Of a DNA stretch of 34,213 nucleotides, positions 6,668 to 14,696 are shown piece after piece (the stretch's first letter is position 1; each line of letters opens with the position of its first letter). Both the position numbers and the translations under genes were made by a program. The notes beneath the pieces are model-generated. The model had not been told where the DNA came from. It saw nothing but the letters and a program-made list of their open reading frames with translations, and searched no databases. This stretch comes from CAZDVQ01 sp964508975 (GTDB taxonomy: Bacteria; Bacteroidota; Bacteroidia; Chitinophagales; Saprospiraceae): positions 1-34,213 of the forward strand of contig CAZDVQ010000050.1 in assembly GCA_964508975.1 (NCBI GenBank). The letters run 5' to 3'.

Positions 6668-9600
6668 ATGCCTAAGTTTTCGCACCTACATAGCCATACC
6701 ATGTACTCCCTGCTGGATGGCGCTGCCGACATCGGTAAGCTCTTCAAAAAAGCTGTAGCCGATGATATGCCCGCTATTGCGATCACCGATCACGGCAATA
6801 TGTTCGGGGTGTTCCAGTTTGTGGCCGAAGCGCAGAAATACCGCATGAACCCCGATGATAAGGACGATAAACGCCTGAAAGTCAAGCCCATTGTGGGTTG
6901 TGAGTTCTACGTGGTGGAAGACCGCCACCAGAAAACTTTTACCAAGGAAAAACGCGATAAACGCTTCCATCAACTGCTGCTGGCCAAGGATGAAGAAGGC
7001 TACCAAAACCTTTGTAAACTGACCTCGCTGGGCTATATCGAGGGCCTATACTCCAAGTGGCCGCGCATTGATAAAGAGCTGATTCTCAAATACCATAAAG
7101 GGCTTATCGCCACCTCTTGCTGCCTCGGTGCCGAGATTCCCCAACTCATCATGAACAAAGGCGAGGAGGAGGCCGAAAAAGCCTTGCGCTGGTGGCTCGA
7201 CCTGTTTGGCGACGATTTTTACATCGAACTACAACGCCACAACCTACCCGAACAAGAAGTGGTGAACGAGGTGCTGGTGCGCTTTGCCCATAAATACAAT
7301 ATCCCGCTGATTTGCACCAACGACTCGCACTACGTGGAGGAAGATGATGCCAATGCCCACGATATCTTGCTCTGCGTGAATACCGGCGACCTGAAAAGCA
7401 CGCCCATCGCTACCGACGAGGAAGGTGGGAAAGGCTATCGTTTTGGGTTTCCCAACAACCAGTTTTTCTTTAAGTCGACCGCCCAGATGAGCAAGCTTTT
7501 TCACGATTTCCCGGAAGCGCTCGACAATACCAACATGATCGTGGACAAGGTGAAAACCCTCGACCTGAAACGCGATATCCTGCTGCCGAACTTCCCGCTG
7601 CCGCCGGAATTTACCAGCCAGGACGATTTCTTGCAGCACCTGACTTACATCGGGGCCAAGGAAAAATACCGCGACATCACCCCCGAGGTGAAAGATCGCC
7701 TCGATTTTGAGCTGGGGGTTATCCGCCAGATGGGTTTTGCAGGTTACTTTTTGATTGTATCTGATTTCATCAAGGCAGGCCGCGAACGCGGCGTGTTTGT
7801 AGGGCCAGGCCGTGGCTCGGCTGCCGGTAGCGCGGTTGCCTATTGTATCGGTGTGACCAATATCGACCCCATCAAGTACAACCTGCTGTTCGAACGTTTC
7901 TTGAACCCCGACCGTAAATCCATGCCCGATATTGATACCGACTTCGACGATGAAGGTCGGCAGAAAGTGATCGAGTACGTGGTTGAAAAATACGGCAAAA
8001 ACCAGGTGGCCCACATCGTTACCTACGGTACCATGGCCGCCAAATCGTCGATTAAAGACGTGTCGCGCGTGCTTGACCTGCCCCTGGCCGACGCCAACAT
8101 GCTGGCCAAGCTAGTGCCCGATAAACCCGGTATTTCGCTAGATCGCGTGCTCAACGCCCCGCTAGAAGGCGATAAAAGCCTAGCTGATAAAGAAGGCCTC
8201 GCCTCCGAGGATATCGATAATTGCCGCACGCTCCGCGATTACCTCAAAGGCGGTGGCCAACATGCCGATGTGCTCCGCGAAGCCCTAAAACTCGAGGGTT
8301 CCGTGCGCAACACGGGTATCCACGCAGCGGGAATCATCATCGCGCCCAAGGATTTGACCGACCTCATCCCCGTGTGTACCGCCAAGGATGCCGACCTGCT
8401 GGTAACCCAGTACGAGGGCAAAATTATCGAGGATGCTGGCGTAATCAAGATGGACTTCCTGGGCCTCAAGAACTTGACCATCATCCGAGATTGCCTCAAG
8501 CTCATCAAAATCAATTACGACCTCGACCTGGATATAGAAACCATCCCGCTCGACGACCAGAAAACCTACGAGCTGTACCAACGCGGCGATACCAATGGTA
8601 CGTTCCAGTTTGAAAGTGCGGGGATGCAAAAGTACCTCCGCGAGCTCAAACCCGATAAATTTGAGGACCTTATCGCCATGAACGCCTTGTACCGACCCGG
8701 GCCGCTGGCGTATATCCCTAACTTTATCAACCGTAAACACGGTCGGGAAGCGGTGAGCTACGACTTGCCCGCCATGTCGGAGTTCCTCGAGGAAACCTAC
8801 GGTATCACCGTTTACCAGGAACAGGTTATGTTGCTCTCGCAGCGCCTCGCCAACTTTACCAAGGGCGATGCCGACGTACTGCGTAAGGCCATGGGTAAAA
8901 AAGACCGCAAGACCCTAGATAAACTGAAACCGCAGTTCCTAGCAGGTTGTGAGGCCAACGGCCACCCGCTGCCTGTTTGCGAAAAAGTTTGGACCGACTG
9001 GGAGGCTTTCGCGGCCTACGCCTTCAACAAATCGCACTCTACCTGCTACGCCTGGGTGGCCTACCAAACGGCTTACCTCAAGGCCCACTATACTTCCGAG
9101 TACCTCGCTGCCTTGATGACGCACTCGAAGAGCATTGAAGACATTACCTTCTTCCTCACCGAGGCCAAGTACCTGGGCATTCAGGTGTTGGGGCCTAGCG
9201 TCAACGAGTCGTCGATGTACTTTACCGTGAACAAGAAGGGGCAAATCCGTTTTGGTTTGGCTGCCTTGAAAGGGGTAGGAGAGGGGCCAGTAGAAGAAAT
9301 CCTAAAAGCCCGCGAGGCTGGTCCATTTGAAAGTCCGCTAGACTTTGCTCGCCGCGTGAACCTGCGCACCGTAAACCGTCGCGTGATGGAAAGTTTGGTG
9401 CAAGCGGGTGGTTTAGATTGCTTCGAGGGTATCAGTCGGGCACAGTACTTTGCCGAGATTGACGCCAAATCAGGTTCGTTTATCGAGGCCATGTTGCGTT
9501 ACGGCAACAACTACCAGCGCGACCTCGACCAGCGTTCTACCTCGCTGTTTGGCGAGTTGAGCACCGACGTGTCGCTGGTAGAAGAACCACAAGTGCCACA

Positions 9601-10249
9601 GGCCGAGGATTGGGGCTTGATGACCAAGCTCTCCCGCGAGAAAGAGGTGGCGGGTTTCTACCTGAGCGGCCACCCCTTGGACGACTACAAGATACAATTC
9701 CAAACCCGTGCCGTCCCCCTCGACAAGGCCGACAATATCCGCGATCGCGAGATAGGCATCGCGGGCATCATCACCGAGGTGCAGCACCGCACCAGCAAAA
9801 AGGGCACGGGCTTCGGTCAAATCAGCATCGAGGACTACTCGGGTTCCATGAAACTGGCCTTGTTCGGCGAGACCTACCTCAAGTATTCGCACCTCCTGGT
9901 GCAGGACACCATCGTGTTCATCAAGGGTAAAAACGCCCCGCGTTGGAACTCCAAGGACGAGTTCGAATTCCGCATCAACAGCATGCAATTGCTAGAGGGT
10001 ATGGGCTCCGACGCGCTCACGGGCGTAACGCTCAGCCTACCCATCCAAGACCTCACGCAGCAGCAAATCAACCTCATCGAGGGCTTGTGCAAGCAATACC
10101 CGGGTAACCACAAGCTCAAAATCGTGATTACCGACCCGGCCATGAACTACAGCATGCCATTGGTATCCAAAGCCTTCAAAGTCAACGCCTCCAACGAGTT
10201 CCTCATGGAGCTCGACCGCCTTTTAATCCAGTATAAAATAGATGCGTAG
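6668..10249 (+). CDS. dnaE: DNA polymerase III alpha subunit
   Basis: Catalytic subunit of the replicative DNA polymerase, 1193 residues, close to the E. coli length of about 1160. The N-terminal PHP domain retains metal-ligand motifs HLHSH (6-10), ITDHGN (39-44) and TNDSHY, so PHP phosphoesterase activity may survive, as in several non-proteobacterial DnaE proteins. The palm carries GPGRGSAAGS and the catalytic PDIDTDF with Asp421 and Asp423. The fingers/thumb segments ALYRPGPLAYI and YGITVYQEQVM are canonical. A helix-hairpin-helix region lies near 900 (ALKGVGEGPVEEIL) and an OB fold near 1030-1110 (IAGIITEVQHRTSKKG). The start MPKFSHLHSHT is the family-typical one. No truncation or split is visible; monocistronic as far as seen. 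Confidence 0.97.
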   Translation: MPKFSHLHSHTMYSLLDGAADIGKLFKKAVADDMPAIAITDHGNMFGVFQFVAEAQKYRMNPDDKDDKRLKVKPIVGCEFYVVEDRHQKTFTKEKRDKRFHQLLLAKDEEGYQNLCKLTSLGYIEGLYSKWPRIDKELILKYHKGLIATSCCLGAEIPQLIMNKGEEEAEKALRWWLDLFGDDFYIELQRHNLPEQEVVNEVLVRFAHKYNIPLICTNDSHYVEEDDANAHDILLCVNTGDLKSTPIATDEEGGKGYRFGFPNNQFFFKSTAQMSKLFHDFPEALDNTNMIVDKVKTLDLKRDILLPNFPLPPEFTSQDDFLQHLTYIGAKEKYRDITPEVKDRLDFELGVIRQMGFAGYFLIVSDFIKAGRERGVFVGPGRGSAAGSAVAYCIGVTNIDPIKYNLLFERFLNPDRKSMPDIDTDFDDEGRQKVIEYVVEKYGKNQVAHIVTYGTMAAKSSIKDVSRVLDLPLADANMLAKLVPDKPGISLDRVLNAPLEGDKSLADKEGLASEDIDNCRTLRDYLKGGGQHADVLREALKLEGSVRNTGIHAAGIIIAPKDLTDLIPVCTAKDADLLVTQYEGKIIEDAGVIKMDFLGLKNLTIIRDCLKLIKINYDLDLDIETIPLDDQKTYELYQRGDTNGTFQFESAGMQKYLRELKPDKFEDLIAMNALYRPGPLAYIPNFINRKHGREAVSYDLPAMSEFLEETYGITVYQEQVMLLSQRLANFTKGDADVLRKAMGKKDRKTLDKLKPQFLAGCEANGHPLPVCEKVWTDWEAFAAYAFNKSHSTCYAWVAYQTAYLKAHYTSEYLAALMTHSKSIEDITFFLTEAKYLGIQVLGPSVNESSMYFTVNKKGQIRFGLAALKGVGEGPVEEILKAREAGPFESPLDFARRVNLRTVNRRVMESLVQAGGLDCFEGISRAQYFAEIDAKSGSFIEAMLRYGNNYQRDLDQRSTSLFGELSTDVSLVEEPQVPQAEDWGLMTKLSREKEVAGFYLSGHPLDDYKIQFQTRAVPLDKADNIRDREIGIAGIITEVQHRTSKKGTGFGQISIEDYSGSMKLALFGETYLKYSHLLVQDTIVFIKGKNAPRWNSKDEFEFRINSMQLLEGMGSDALTGVTLSLPIQDLTQQQINLIEGLCKQYPGNHKLKIVITDPAMNYSMPLVSKAFKVNASNEFLMELDRLLIQYKIDA

Positions 10250-10253
10250 ATGG

Positions 10254-10426
10254 TTGGGGCGTTGCGCCGCGTGCGTAGGGGCGTATGCGATACGCCCCTA
10301 CATGCGTGCGTCGCCGCTACGTTGCGTGGCTCGCTATTCGCTCGGCCCTTGCGGGCTGGCGCGTTGCGCCACCACTCCACATCGCTAACGCGGAGAGCGG
10401 CGGCGGAGCAGTACGGCGAGGCCCCA
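10254..10426 (+). repeat. GC-rich intergenic element, copy D
   Basis: Plus-oriented, begins GGGGCGTTGCGCCGC 4 bp after the dnaE stop and carries the right-end signature ACATCGCTAACGCGG. Compared with copy H it has an extra hairpin near its left end (GTAGGGGCGTATGCGATACGCCCCTAC), as does copy K. Central block GGCTCGCTATTCGCTCGGCCC matches copy B. Confidence 0.8.
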
Positions 10427-10464
10427 AAAACATTAACTTGGAACAATTTTACCACAAATATGCT

Positions 10465-10472
10465 TATATTTG
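10465..10472 (+). promoter_or_regulatory. Putative -7 promoter element of the toxin-antitoxin operon
   Basis: TATATTTG fits TAnnTTTG, 49 bp before the antitoxin ATG. Confidence 0.5.
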
Positions 10473-10521
10473 CATGCTAGATGATTAACTGGCTTGGCAT
10501 TAAACCTATTAAACAAAAATC

Positions 10522-10761
10522 ATGCAACAAGAATTATTGCAGCGTATTACCCTTAACCCAGATGTTTGTTTTGGTAAACCGACGGTTCGTAATATGCGTT
10601 ATCCAGTTGAAATGGTGTTAGATTTACTAGCTTCAGGCATGAGTCAAGTGGAGATACTCGAGGATTACCCTGCTTTAGAAGCTGACGATATTAAGGCTTG
10701 TTTGATGTTTGCATCAAAACTAATGCAAGTGGGTAGCGTGAATAAAATTATTGCTGCCTAA
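10522..10761 (+). CDS. DUF433 antitoxin-like protein
   Basis: 79-residue DUF433 protein, the likely antitoxin and autorepressor of a type II toxin-antitoxin pair. The family pattern is clear: GKPTVRNMRYPVEMVLDLLASGMS followed by EDYPALEADDIKACLMFA, a small helix-turn-helix-like fold found beside DUF5615 proteins. The stop codon TAA shares one base with the ATG of the next gene, so translation is coupled. It opens an AT-rich accessory stretch after dnaE. Autoregulation of the promoter motif at 10465 is inferred from the family. Confidence 0.85.
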   Translation: MQQELLQRITLNPDVCFGKPTVRNMRYPVEMVLDLLASGMSQVEILEDYPALEADDIKACLMFASKLMQVGSVNKIIAA

Positions 10762-11117
10762 TGAAATTTTTAGTAGATGCTCAATTACCGGAAAGGTTGA
10801 AAAGATGGTTGCTTGAACAAGGGCATGATGCTGTACATACCAACGATTTACCGCTTAAACATCTAACTCCGGACAAGGATATCATCAAAATTGCAGATGC
10901 TGAAAATAGAGTAATTATTTCTAAAGACAGCGATTTTTACAAGTATAAACTAATATTCGAAAAGCCTAAAAGGATTGTTTTTATTACAACAGGTAATATT
11001 TCAAATAGTGCATTAATGGGTATTTTTGAACTCAATTTGCATGTTTTGTTGGATTTATTCGAGGCAGGAAGTTCCGTAATTGAGATTAGCAATACTAATA
11101 TAGTGTCGCATATGTAG
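10761..11117 (+). CDS. DUF5615 PIN-like toxin
   Basis: 118-residue DUF5615 (Mut7-C/PIN-like) protein, the probable ribonuclease toxin of the pair. It starts MKFLVDAQLPERL with acidic Asp6, has DxDIIKIADAENRVIIS around 38-54 and SKDSDF (Asp56, Asp58), the acidic positions expected to hold metal in PIN folds. The order DUF433 then DUF5615 with a 1-bp overlap is the standard arrangement. RNA-cleaving activity is inferred from the PIN fold; the target RNA is unknown. The convergent gene at 11123 ends 5 bp away. Confidence 0.85.
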   Translation: MKFLVDAQLPERLKRWLLEQGHDAVHTNDLPLKHLTPDKDIIKIADAENRVIISKDSDFYKYKLIFEKPKRIVFITTGNISNSALMGIFELNLHVLLDLFEAGSSVIEISNTNIVSHM

Positions 11118-11122
11118 TTTTA

Positions 11123-11362
11123 CTATTCCCCCTCATCACATTCCTCGCCCCAGCATTCAACGCAGGGTTGTTGAACGTGTTTAAAGGTATTTTCCTTGCT
11201 TTTCATGACATAAGTGTCCTCGGCTGAGAATTTTGACCAGAGTGCGGAGCCTTGCTTTTGATCTATCCAATAGAATATAAATTCCTCTATATCGCCGGTT
11301 TCACCTTTCGTTGATATGTAAACCGTAGGGTTGTTGATTATCATGAAACCTTTATATTGCAT
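11123..11362 (-). CDS. Small hypothetical protein
   Basis: 79-residue unknown protein (MQYKGFMIINNPTVY...). Alternating hydrophobic residues and EEFIFYWID suggest a small beta-rich fold; the C-terminus holds a Cys cluster and acidic tail (PCVECWGEECDEGE). It converges on the toxin gene with a 5-bp gap. It could be an unrelated cargo gene or an element linked to the toxin-antitoxin pair. Confidence 0.5.
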   Translation of the reverse strand: MQYKGFMIINNPTVYISTKGETGDIEEFIFYWIDQKQGSALWSKFSAEDTYVMKSKENTFKHVQQPCVECWGEECDEGE

Positions 11363-11421
11363 TTAGTTTCTTTAATTAAAATTAGTGAAGTTCAACAGCG
11401 TGTTTTATCAATAATTTAACA

Positions 11422-11429
11422 TATATTTG
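11422..11429 (+). promoter_or_regulatory. Putative -7 promoter element that decides the next start codon
   Basis: TATATTTG fits TAnnTTTG and overlaps the GTG at 11429, so that GTG cannot be the start of a transcript made from here. The ATG at 11480 is therefore preferred. Confidence 0.5.
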
Positions 11430-11479
11430 TGCCAATATTATTATATTTCATTGCTTGTGACAGTGCAAAAAGAAGATGT

Positions 11480-12118
11480 ATGAAAGAATCTTTAGAAAAT
11501 AAATTCAATGTATTGTTCGATGAGCTTACACGAATAATTTTATTAGCAGATGACTTAGAATATTTGTTTAAATATTCTAAAGATGCTTCACACCCTTCTG
11601 TATCCAAATTTTTTTTAAGGGTGAAGTATGCAATGCAAATGCACTTTGCTCTTGACTATTGTGTATTTCTGTCTGATAAGGAAAATTTTAGCTTGGTAAG
11701 GTTTGTAAAATCTTTAGAAGATTTTAGCATTGTAAATAAACAACAACTAGAGTATTGGAAACTCCGATTGGAAGAAATCAAAAACAGTAATCCGCACAAA
11801 ACACTTAGAATCATGCGGGATAAAGTTTATGCTCACCGAGATAATATTACTAGTTTACATGAAAGTTTTAGCACAGACCTTAGAGAAGCTAAAGAGGATT
11901 TGAAAAAGCTAAACGAGCTCTTTAAAGAAATCGGTAACCAATTATTTGAAACAAGTTATGATTTTGGCTGGTCTTCAACTGATAAAGCACATTGGTTTTT
12001 TGAGGATTTACTTAAAGTCTATGATGGTAGAAAGAAATATCAAGAGTTAGTTCTAAAAGGTCAAAAAACTATAACACTGGATGAATTAAAAGATTTTTTA
12101 TTCAATACTCCAATTTGA
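11480..12118 (+). CDS. AbiU2/HEPN-like protein
   Basis: 212 residues from the ATG at 11480; a GTG 17 codons upstream overlaps a promoter motif. Almost all helix. The segment LRIMRDKVYAHRD (109-121) carries R-x5-H followed by D, the signature of HEPN-type RNases and of the AbiU2 family seen in phage-abortive-infection and toxin-antitoxin loci. The N-terminal ALDYCVFLSD and C-terminal YDFGWSSTDKAHWFFEDL blocks are compatible with AbiU2-like proteins. Located in the AT-rich stretch after the toxin-antitoxin pair. RNase or anti-phage action is inferred from the motif only. A nucleotidyltransferase partner, common for HEPN pairs, is not seen. Confidence 0.55.
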   Translation: MKESLENKFNVLFDELTRIILLADDLEYLFKYSKDASHPSVSKFFLRVKYAMQMHFALDYCVFLSDKENFSLVRFVKSLEDFSIVNKQQLEYWKLRLEEIKNSNPHKTLRIMRDKVYAHRDNITSLHESFSTDLREAKEDLKKLNELFKEIGNQLFETSYDFGWSSTDKAHWFFEDLLKVYDGRKKYQELVLKGQKTITLDELKDFLFNTPI

Positions 12119-12153
12119 CTATAAATAAGATAATTAATTTAGATTTTTAAATT

Positions 12154-12678
12154 ATGAAACACATAACTACATTATTGATTTACTTTACTTTACAGCTTTT
12201 CTCTGTAACTCAATCGGCAGCTCAAGTAGCTACATATGATGATGTACTCTCGAAAAAGGTAAAAGGAGAAGTTGGAGTTTACATTTCAAAGGATAACGAT
12301 ACAATCAGGGTCGGTGATACTTTAATTTTGGGACCCCCATTTCGGAACGAAACATATGATTTCATTCTCCAAGATGCAGCTATAGCAACTTATCCACTTG
12401 ATAATATTGCTAGTGGTAGCAAGGTGACTGTTAAAAAGATAGCCGTAGGCCAAAAACTAGTATTTATTTACACCACAAAGGCAAATGGGTATGTTTATGC
12501 TCTAAGAATTATTAATTTTGAAGGAGCCAAGGCCAACGGTGAGATTAAACTGAACTTTATGAGTAGCGATGAAGCTCTAGCTGAATTAAAAAAATGGAAA
12601 GATAAATTAGACCTCGAGTTGATAAGTAGAGAGCAATATGAACAAAAAAAACTCCATCTTTCGAAGTATATAAAGTAG
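12154..12678 (+). CDS. Secreted protein with SHOCT-like C-terminus
   Basis: 174 residues. Residues 1-24 form a signal peptide (MKHITTLLIYFTLQLFSVTQ, cleavage near SAAQ). The middle is probably a small beta barrel (TIRVGDTLILGPP). The last 35 residues, ALAELKKWKDKLDLELISRE followed by QYEQKK, resemble the SHOCT short C-terminal domain, a pair of helices thought to mediate oligomerisation or anchoring. Function unknown. The 3' end and the following 50 bp are duplicated as a broken copy 800 bp downstream. Confidence 0.6.
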   Translation: MKHITTLLIYFTLQLFSVTQSAAQVATYDDVLSKKVKGEVGVYISKDNDTIRVGDTLILGPPFRNETYDFILQDAAIATYPLDNIASGSKVTVKKIAVGQKLVFIYTTKANGYVYALRIINFEGAKANGEIKLNFMSSDEALAELKKWKDKLDLELISREQYEQKKLHLSKYIK

Positions 12679-12729
12679 TTTTTGAGCTAACCGATCGCAC
12701 TTTATCGATGCTGGATTAAATTCGATAAT
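12621..12729 (+). repeat. 108-bp direct repeat, copy 1
   Basis: Covers the last 19 codons of the SHOCT-like gene and about 50 bp of trailer. It matches 13417-13524 with few substitutions; shared anchors include AGTAGAGAGCAATAT and CTCCATCTTTCGAAGTATAT. Confidence 0.9.
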
Positions 12730-12770
12730 AAAATCCAATGGTCATTTTTCCAATTCCAACGTTTTATAGT

Positions 12771-13382
12771 ATGACAGTGAAATCAACGTCCTTCAATTTC
12801 TTTATTTTTCTATTTGTCATTTGTTTTCTAAACAAGAGCTGCACTAGCAATATTAAACAGGCAACTAATGACAATAGCATCATTAAAATCAAAGAAAGTT
12901 ATACCTCCTGGCTCAATCAAAAAATTGCATCAGGAGAATATTGGCCTGAGAGCCAAACAGATTATTATCTTGATACATTGGATTTTGAAAGCCTCCCAGA
13001 GGATGCTAACCCTTGGGATAACTGTTTAGATGGTTTACCTCAAATGTATGACAATGCTCATTATGGCGATATCAATCAAGACGGGATAGTAGATGGTTTT
13101 GGTCGGGTTGTTCCATTATTTTGCATGCATGGTACATGGAGTATAAACATGTCTATACATTTGTACTTTATCTCAAATACAGATGGTGGATATGACGTAG
13201 TAGAAGAGCCAGAAATCGTATCGACCGAACTAGGAGCAGCAGGGCAATTGGATACTATTTTGCCAAACGGTAAATTAAAATATACATCATTAGACTATGC
13301 AGAGGGCGATGCACATTGCTGCCCTAGCAAGGAGCGTGAAGTTACATTTGTATTCAAAAACGGCCAATTCATTAAAAGATAA
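12771..13382 (+). CDS. Putative secreted lipoprotein with calcium-binding-like loop
   Basis: 203 residues from the ATG at 12771; an in-frame ATG at 12738 would only add residues before the signal sequence. Residues 1-24 form a hydrophobic signal ending CFLNKSC, a weak lipobox. The motif GDINQDGIVDG (about 100-110) is an EF-hand/dockerin-type DxNxDGxxD loop that could bind calcium. Late CCPSKEREVTFVFKNGQF is beta-like with paired cysteines. No family recognised. The gene is precisely framed by 108-bp direct repeats, suggesting insertion into or beside a duplicated copy of the upstream gene. Confidence 0.6.
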   Translation: MTVKSTSFNFFIFLFVICFLNKSCTSNIKQATNDNSIIKIKESYTSWLNQKIASGEYWPESQTDYYLDTLDFESLPEDANPWDNCLDGLPQMYDNAHYGDINQDGIVDGFGRVVPLFCMHGTWSINMSIHLYFISNTDGGYDVVEEPEIVSTELGAAGQLDTILPNGKLKYTSLDYAEGDAHCCPSKEREVTFVFKNGQFIKR

Positions 13383-13416
13383 TTACGAAGTTTAAATAAA
13401 TAAGCTGATGAAACAT

Positions 13417-13524
13417 GATGAGTAGAGAGCAATATCAACAAAAAAACTCCATCTTTCGAAGTATATAAAGTAGGTTTTGAGCTAACCGACCGCACTTGAT
13501 CGATGTTGGATTAAATTTAATAAT
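13417..13524 (+). repeat. 108-bp direct repeat, copy 2 (gene 3'-end relic)
   Basis: Broken copy of the 3' end of the SHOCT-like gene at 12154. A one-base shorter A tract (7 versus 8) changes the frame and no upstream part of the gene remains, so it is a relic. Confidence 0.88.
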
Positions 13525-13542
13525 TCATCAAAACCCTCCCCC

Positions 13543-13968
13543 ATGTGGAAAAAACTAAACTCCGACGAACCAGAAACCATCTACGTATCGCAGGCGACGG
13601 ATTACGATAGCATTTGCGAAGACTTGACGCAGGTGGTTCAACGCATGGTTGATAATGCTGAAGTAGATAAAGTACCAGCAGATGCTAAGATTTTATTCTA
13701 CACCAACGCGACCAATGGTTATGTCCGGGTCAATTGGCTCAATGGCAAGGGAAAGGCCGCGGGCACTTGGTTTTATACCTTAAACCTACCTGCCCTATGG
13801 GCCGAATCAAACGAACACCCTGAAGGCTCATTCCACTTTGATAACGAGGTACATATCGCTATCTGCACTACGGTTGAATATGCTGAAGACATCTTCGGTG
13901 AACTTGCCGATACCTACGACGTATTTACCCAAACGGAGCTGAGAGAACGGGAACAGCTGTTTTTGTAG
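13543..13968 (+). CDS. Hypothetical protein
   Basis: 141-residue soluble protein of unknown function (MWKKLNSDEPETIYVSQATD). It has an acidic helical start, then a beta-rich part (AKILFYTNATNGYVRVNWLN; TWFYTLNLPALW) and an acidic C-terminus. The GC content is like that of the housekeeping genes, so the AT-rich accessory stretch ends just before it. Its stop lies 5 bp before a heptamer repeat that contains the stop of the convergent asparaginase-like gene. Confidence 0.6.
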   Translation: MWKKLNSDEPETIYVSQATDYDSICEDLTQVVQRMVDNAEVDKVPADAKILFYTNATNGYVRVNWLNGKGKAAGTWFYTLNLPALWAESNEHPEGSFHFDNEVHIAICTTVEYAEDIFGELADTYDVFTQTELREREQLFL

Positions 13969-13973
13969 TTCCC

Positions 13974-14001
13974 TAACTCCTAACTCCTCACTCCTAACTC
14001 C
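13974..14001 (-). repeat. 4-unit heptanucleotide repeat at a gene end
   Basis: Four in-register 7-bp units (TAACTCC, TAACTCC, TCACTCC, TAACTCC on the plus strand). The minus-strand asparaginase-like gene reads into it and stops inside it. Confidence 0.85.
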
Positions 14002-14489
14002 TCAAAGTATCCCGTTTTGCGGTTTTTTTGCACGTTGTCCCAGGCAAAGTAGCGGCCGTTCATGCAAACGTACACACCCGGGGGCAATACCTGTGCAAAA
14101 GCCAAGGCCGAGCCCAAGTTGAAGAACCCATCGGATGAAGAACCGAAGTAATACGGAATCATAGCGCCAGTCAGCACGATGGTTTTATCGGCAATATCTT
14201 CCGAGGCAGCCAGGAGCTTGGCGGTTTCACACATCGTATCGGTACCATGCGTGATGATGATGCGCTTGTTTGATACCTTTTCGCAGTTGTGGACCACCAT
14301 GTCGCGATCCTCGCTGGTCATTTCTGTGCTGTCGAGCATCATGAGCGTGCGGATGGTGTAGGGCATCAGGCAACGACCGCGTTCCAGCATCTCGGGTAGA
14401 TGGGTATCCTTGAAGAACAACTCACCAGAGATCATGTTGTACTCCTTGTCGAATGTTCCACCCGTTACGAATATCATGATTTCTTCCAT
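13980..14489 (-). CDS. Short asparaginase-like protein
   Basis: 169 residues, matching only the N-terminal catalytic domain of type I L-asparaginases (usual length about 330). The two catalytic threonine blocks are present, VTGGTFDKEY (8-17) and ITHGTDTM (about 79-86), as is VLTGAMIP. A separate family of asparaginase-domain proteins of about 160 residues exists in several phyla, so this is probably natural, not a truncation. The normal partner surface of the second domain is absent, so activity on asparagine is uncertain. The last residues (EELGVRS) are encoded by a tandem heptamer repeat, so the tail is likely variable. A MITE lies 47 bp upstream. Confidence 0.72.
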   Translation of the reverse strand: MEEIMIFVTGGTFDKEYNMISGELFFKDTHLPEMLERGRCLMPYTIRTLMMLDSTEMTSEDRDMVVHNCEKVSNKRIIITHGTDTMCETAKLLAASEDIADKTIVLTGAMIPYYFGSSSDGFFNLGSALAFAQVLPPGVYVCMNGRYFAWDNVQKNRKTGYFEELGVRS

Positions 14490-14536
14490 GGCTTGAGTCT
14501 GTTTGTTGTTTGGCTTTGGTTGGGGCTTTTAGCTTA

Positions 14537-14696
14537 GAGTATGTTTGGATTTTGGGTTTCGAGGGAAAAACGAGCTATTTTTTGATGAGGTTGCTTTAAA
14601 AAATGGGCGCATAGTGGTGCTACGTAACTGTTTTTTAAAGCAAAAATCATCGGGAAAGAGCTGTTTTTCACCGGAAGCTAAAGTCCAAACATACGC
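14537..14696 (-). mobile_element. 160-bp MITE-like element, copy 2 (inverted)
   Basis: Same 160-bp element as at 2917, opposite orientation, with few substitutions (one terminal repeat reads GCGTATG in place of GAGTATG). Target duplication TTA at 14534-14536 and 14697-14699; the right-hand TTA is the stop codon (TAA) of the minus-strand reductase gene. Confidence 0.88.

Noticed and set aside
7244..8014. Long minus-strand frames within dnaE
   Set aside because: Shadows of an unmistakable DnaE frame caused by codon bias.
14461..14535. Longer full-size asparaginase split by the MITE
   Set aside because: The missing part of a full-length asparaginase would be the C-terminal domain, but the MITE is upstream of the start codon, and short single-domain homologues are known.
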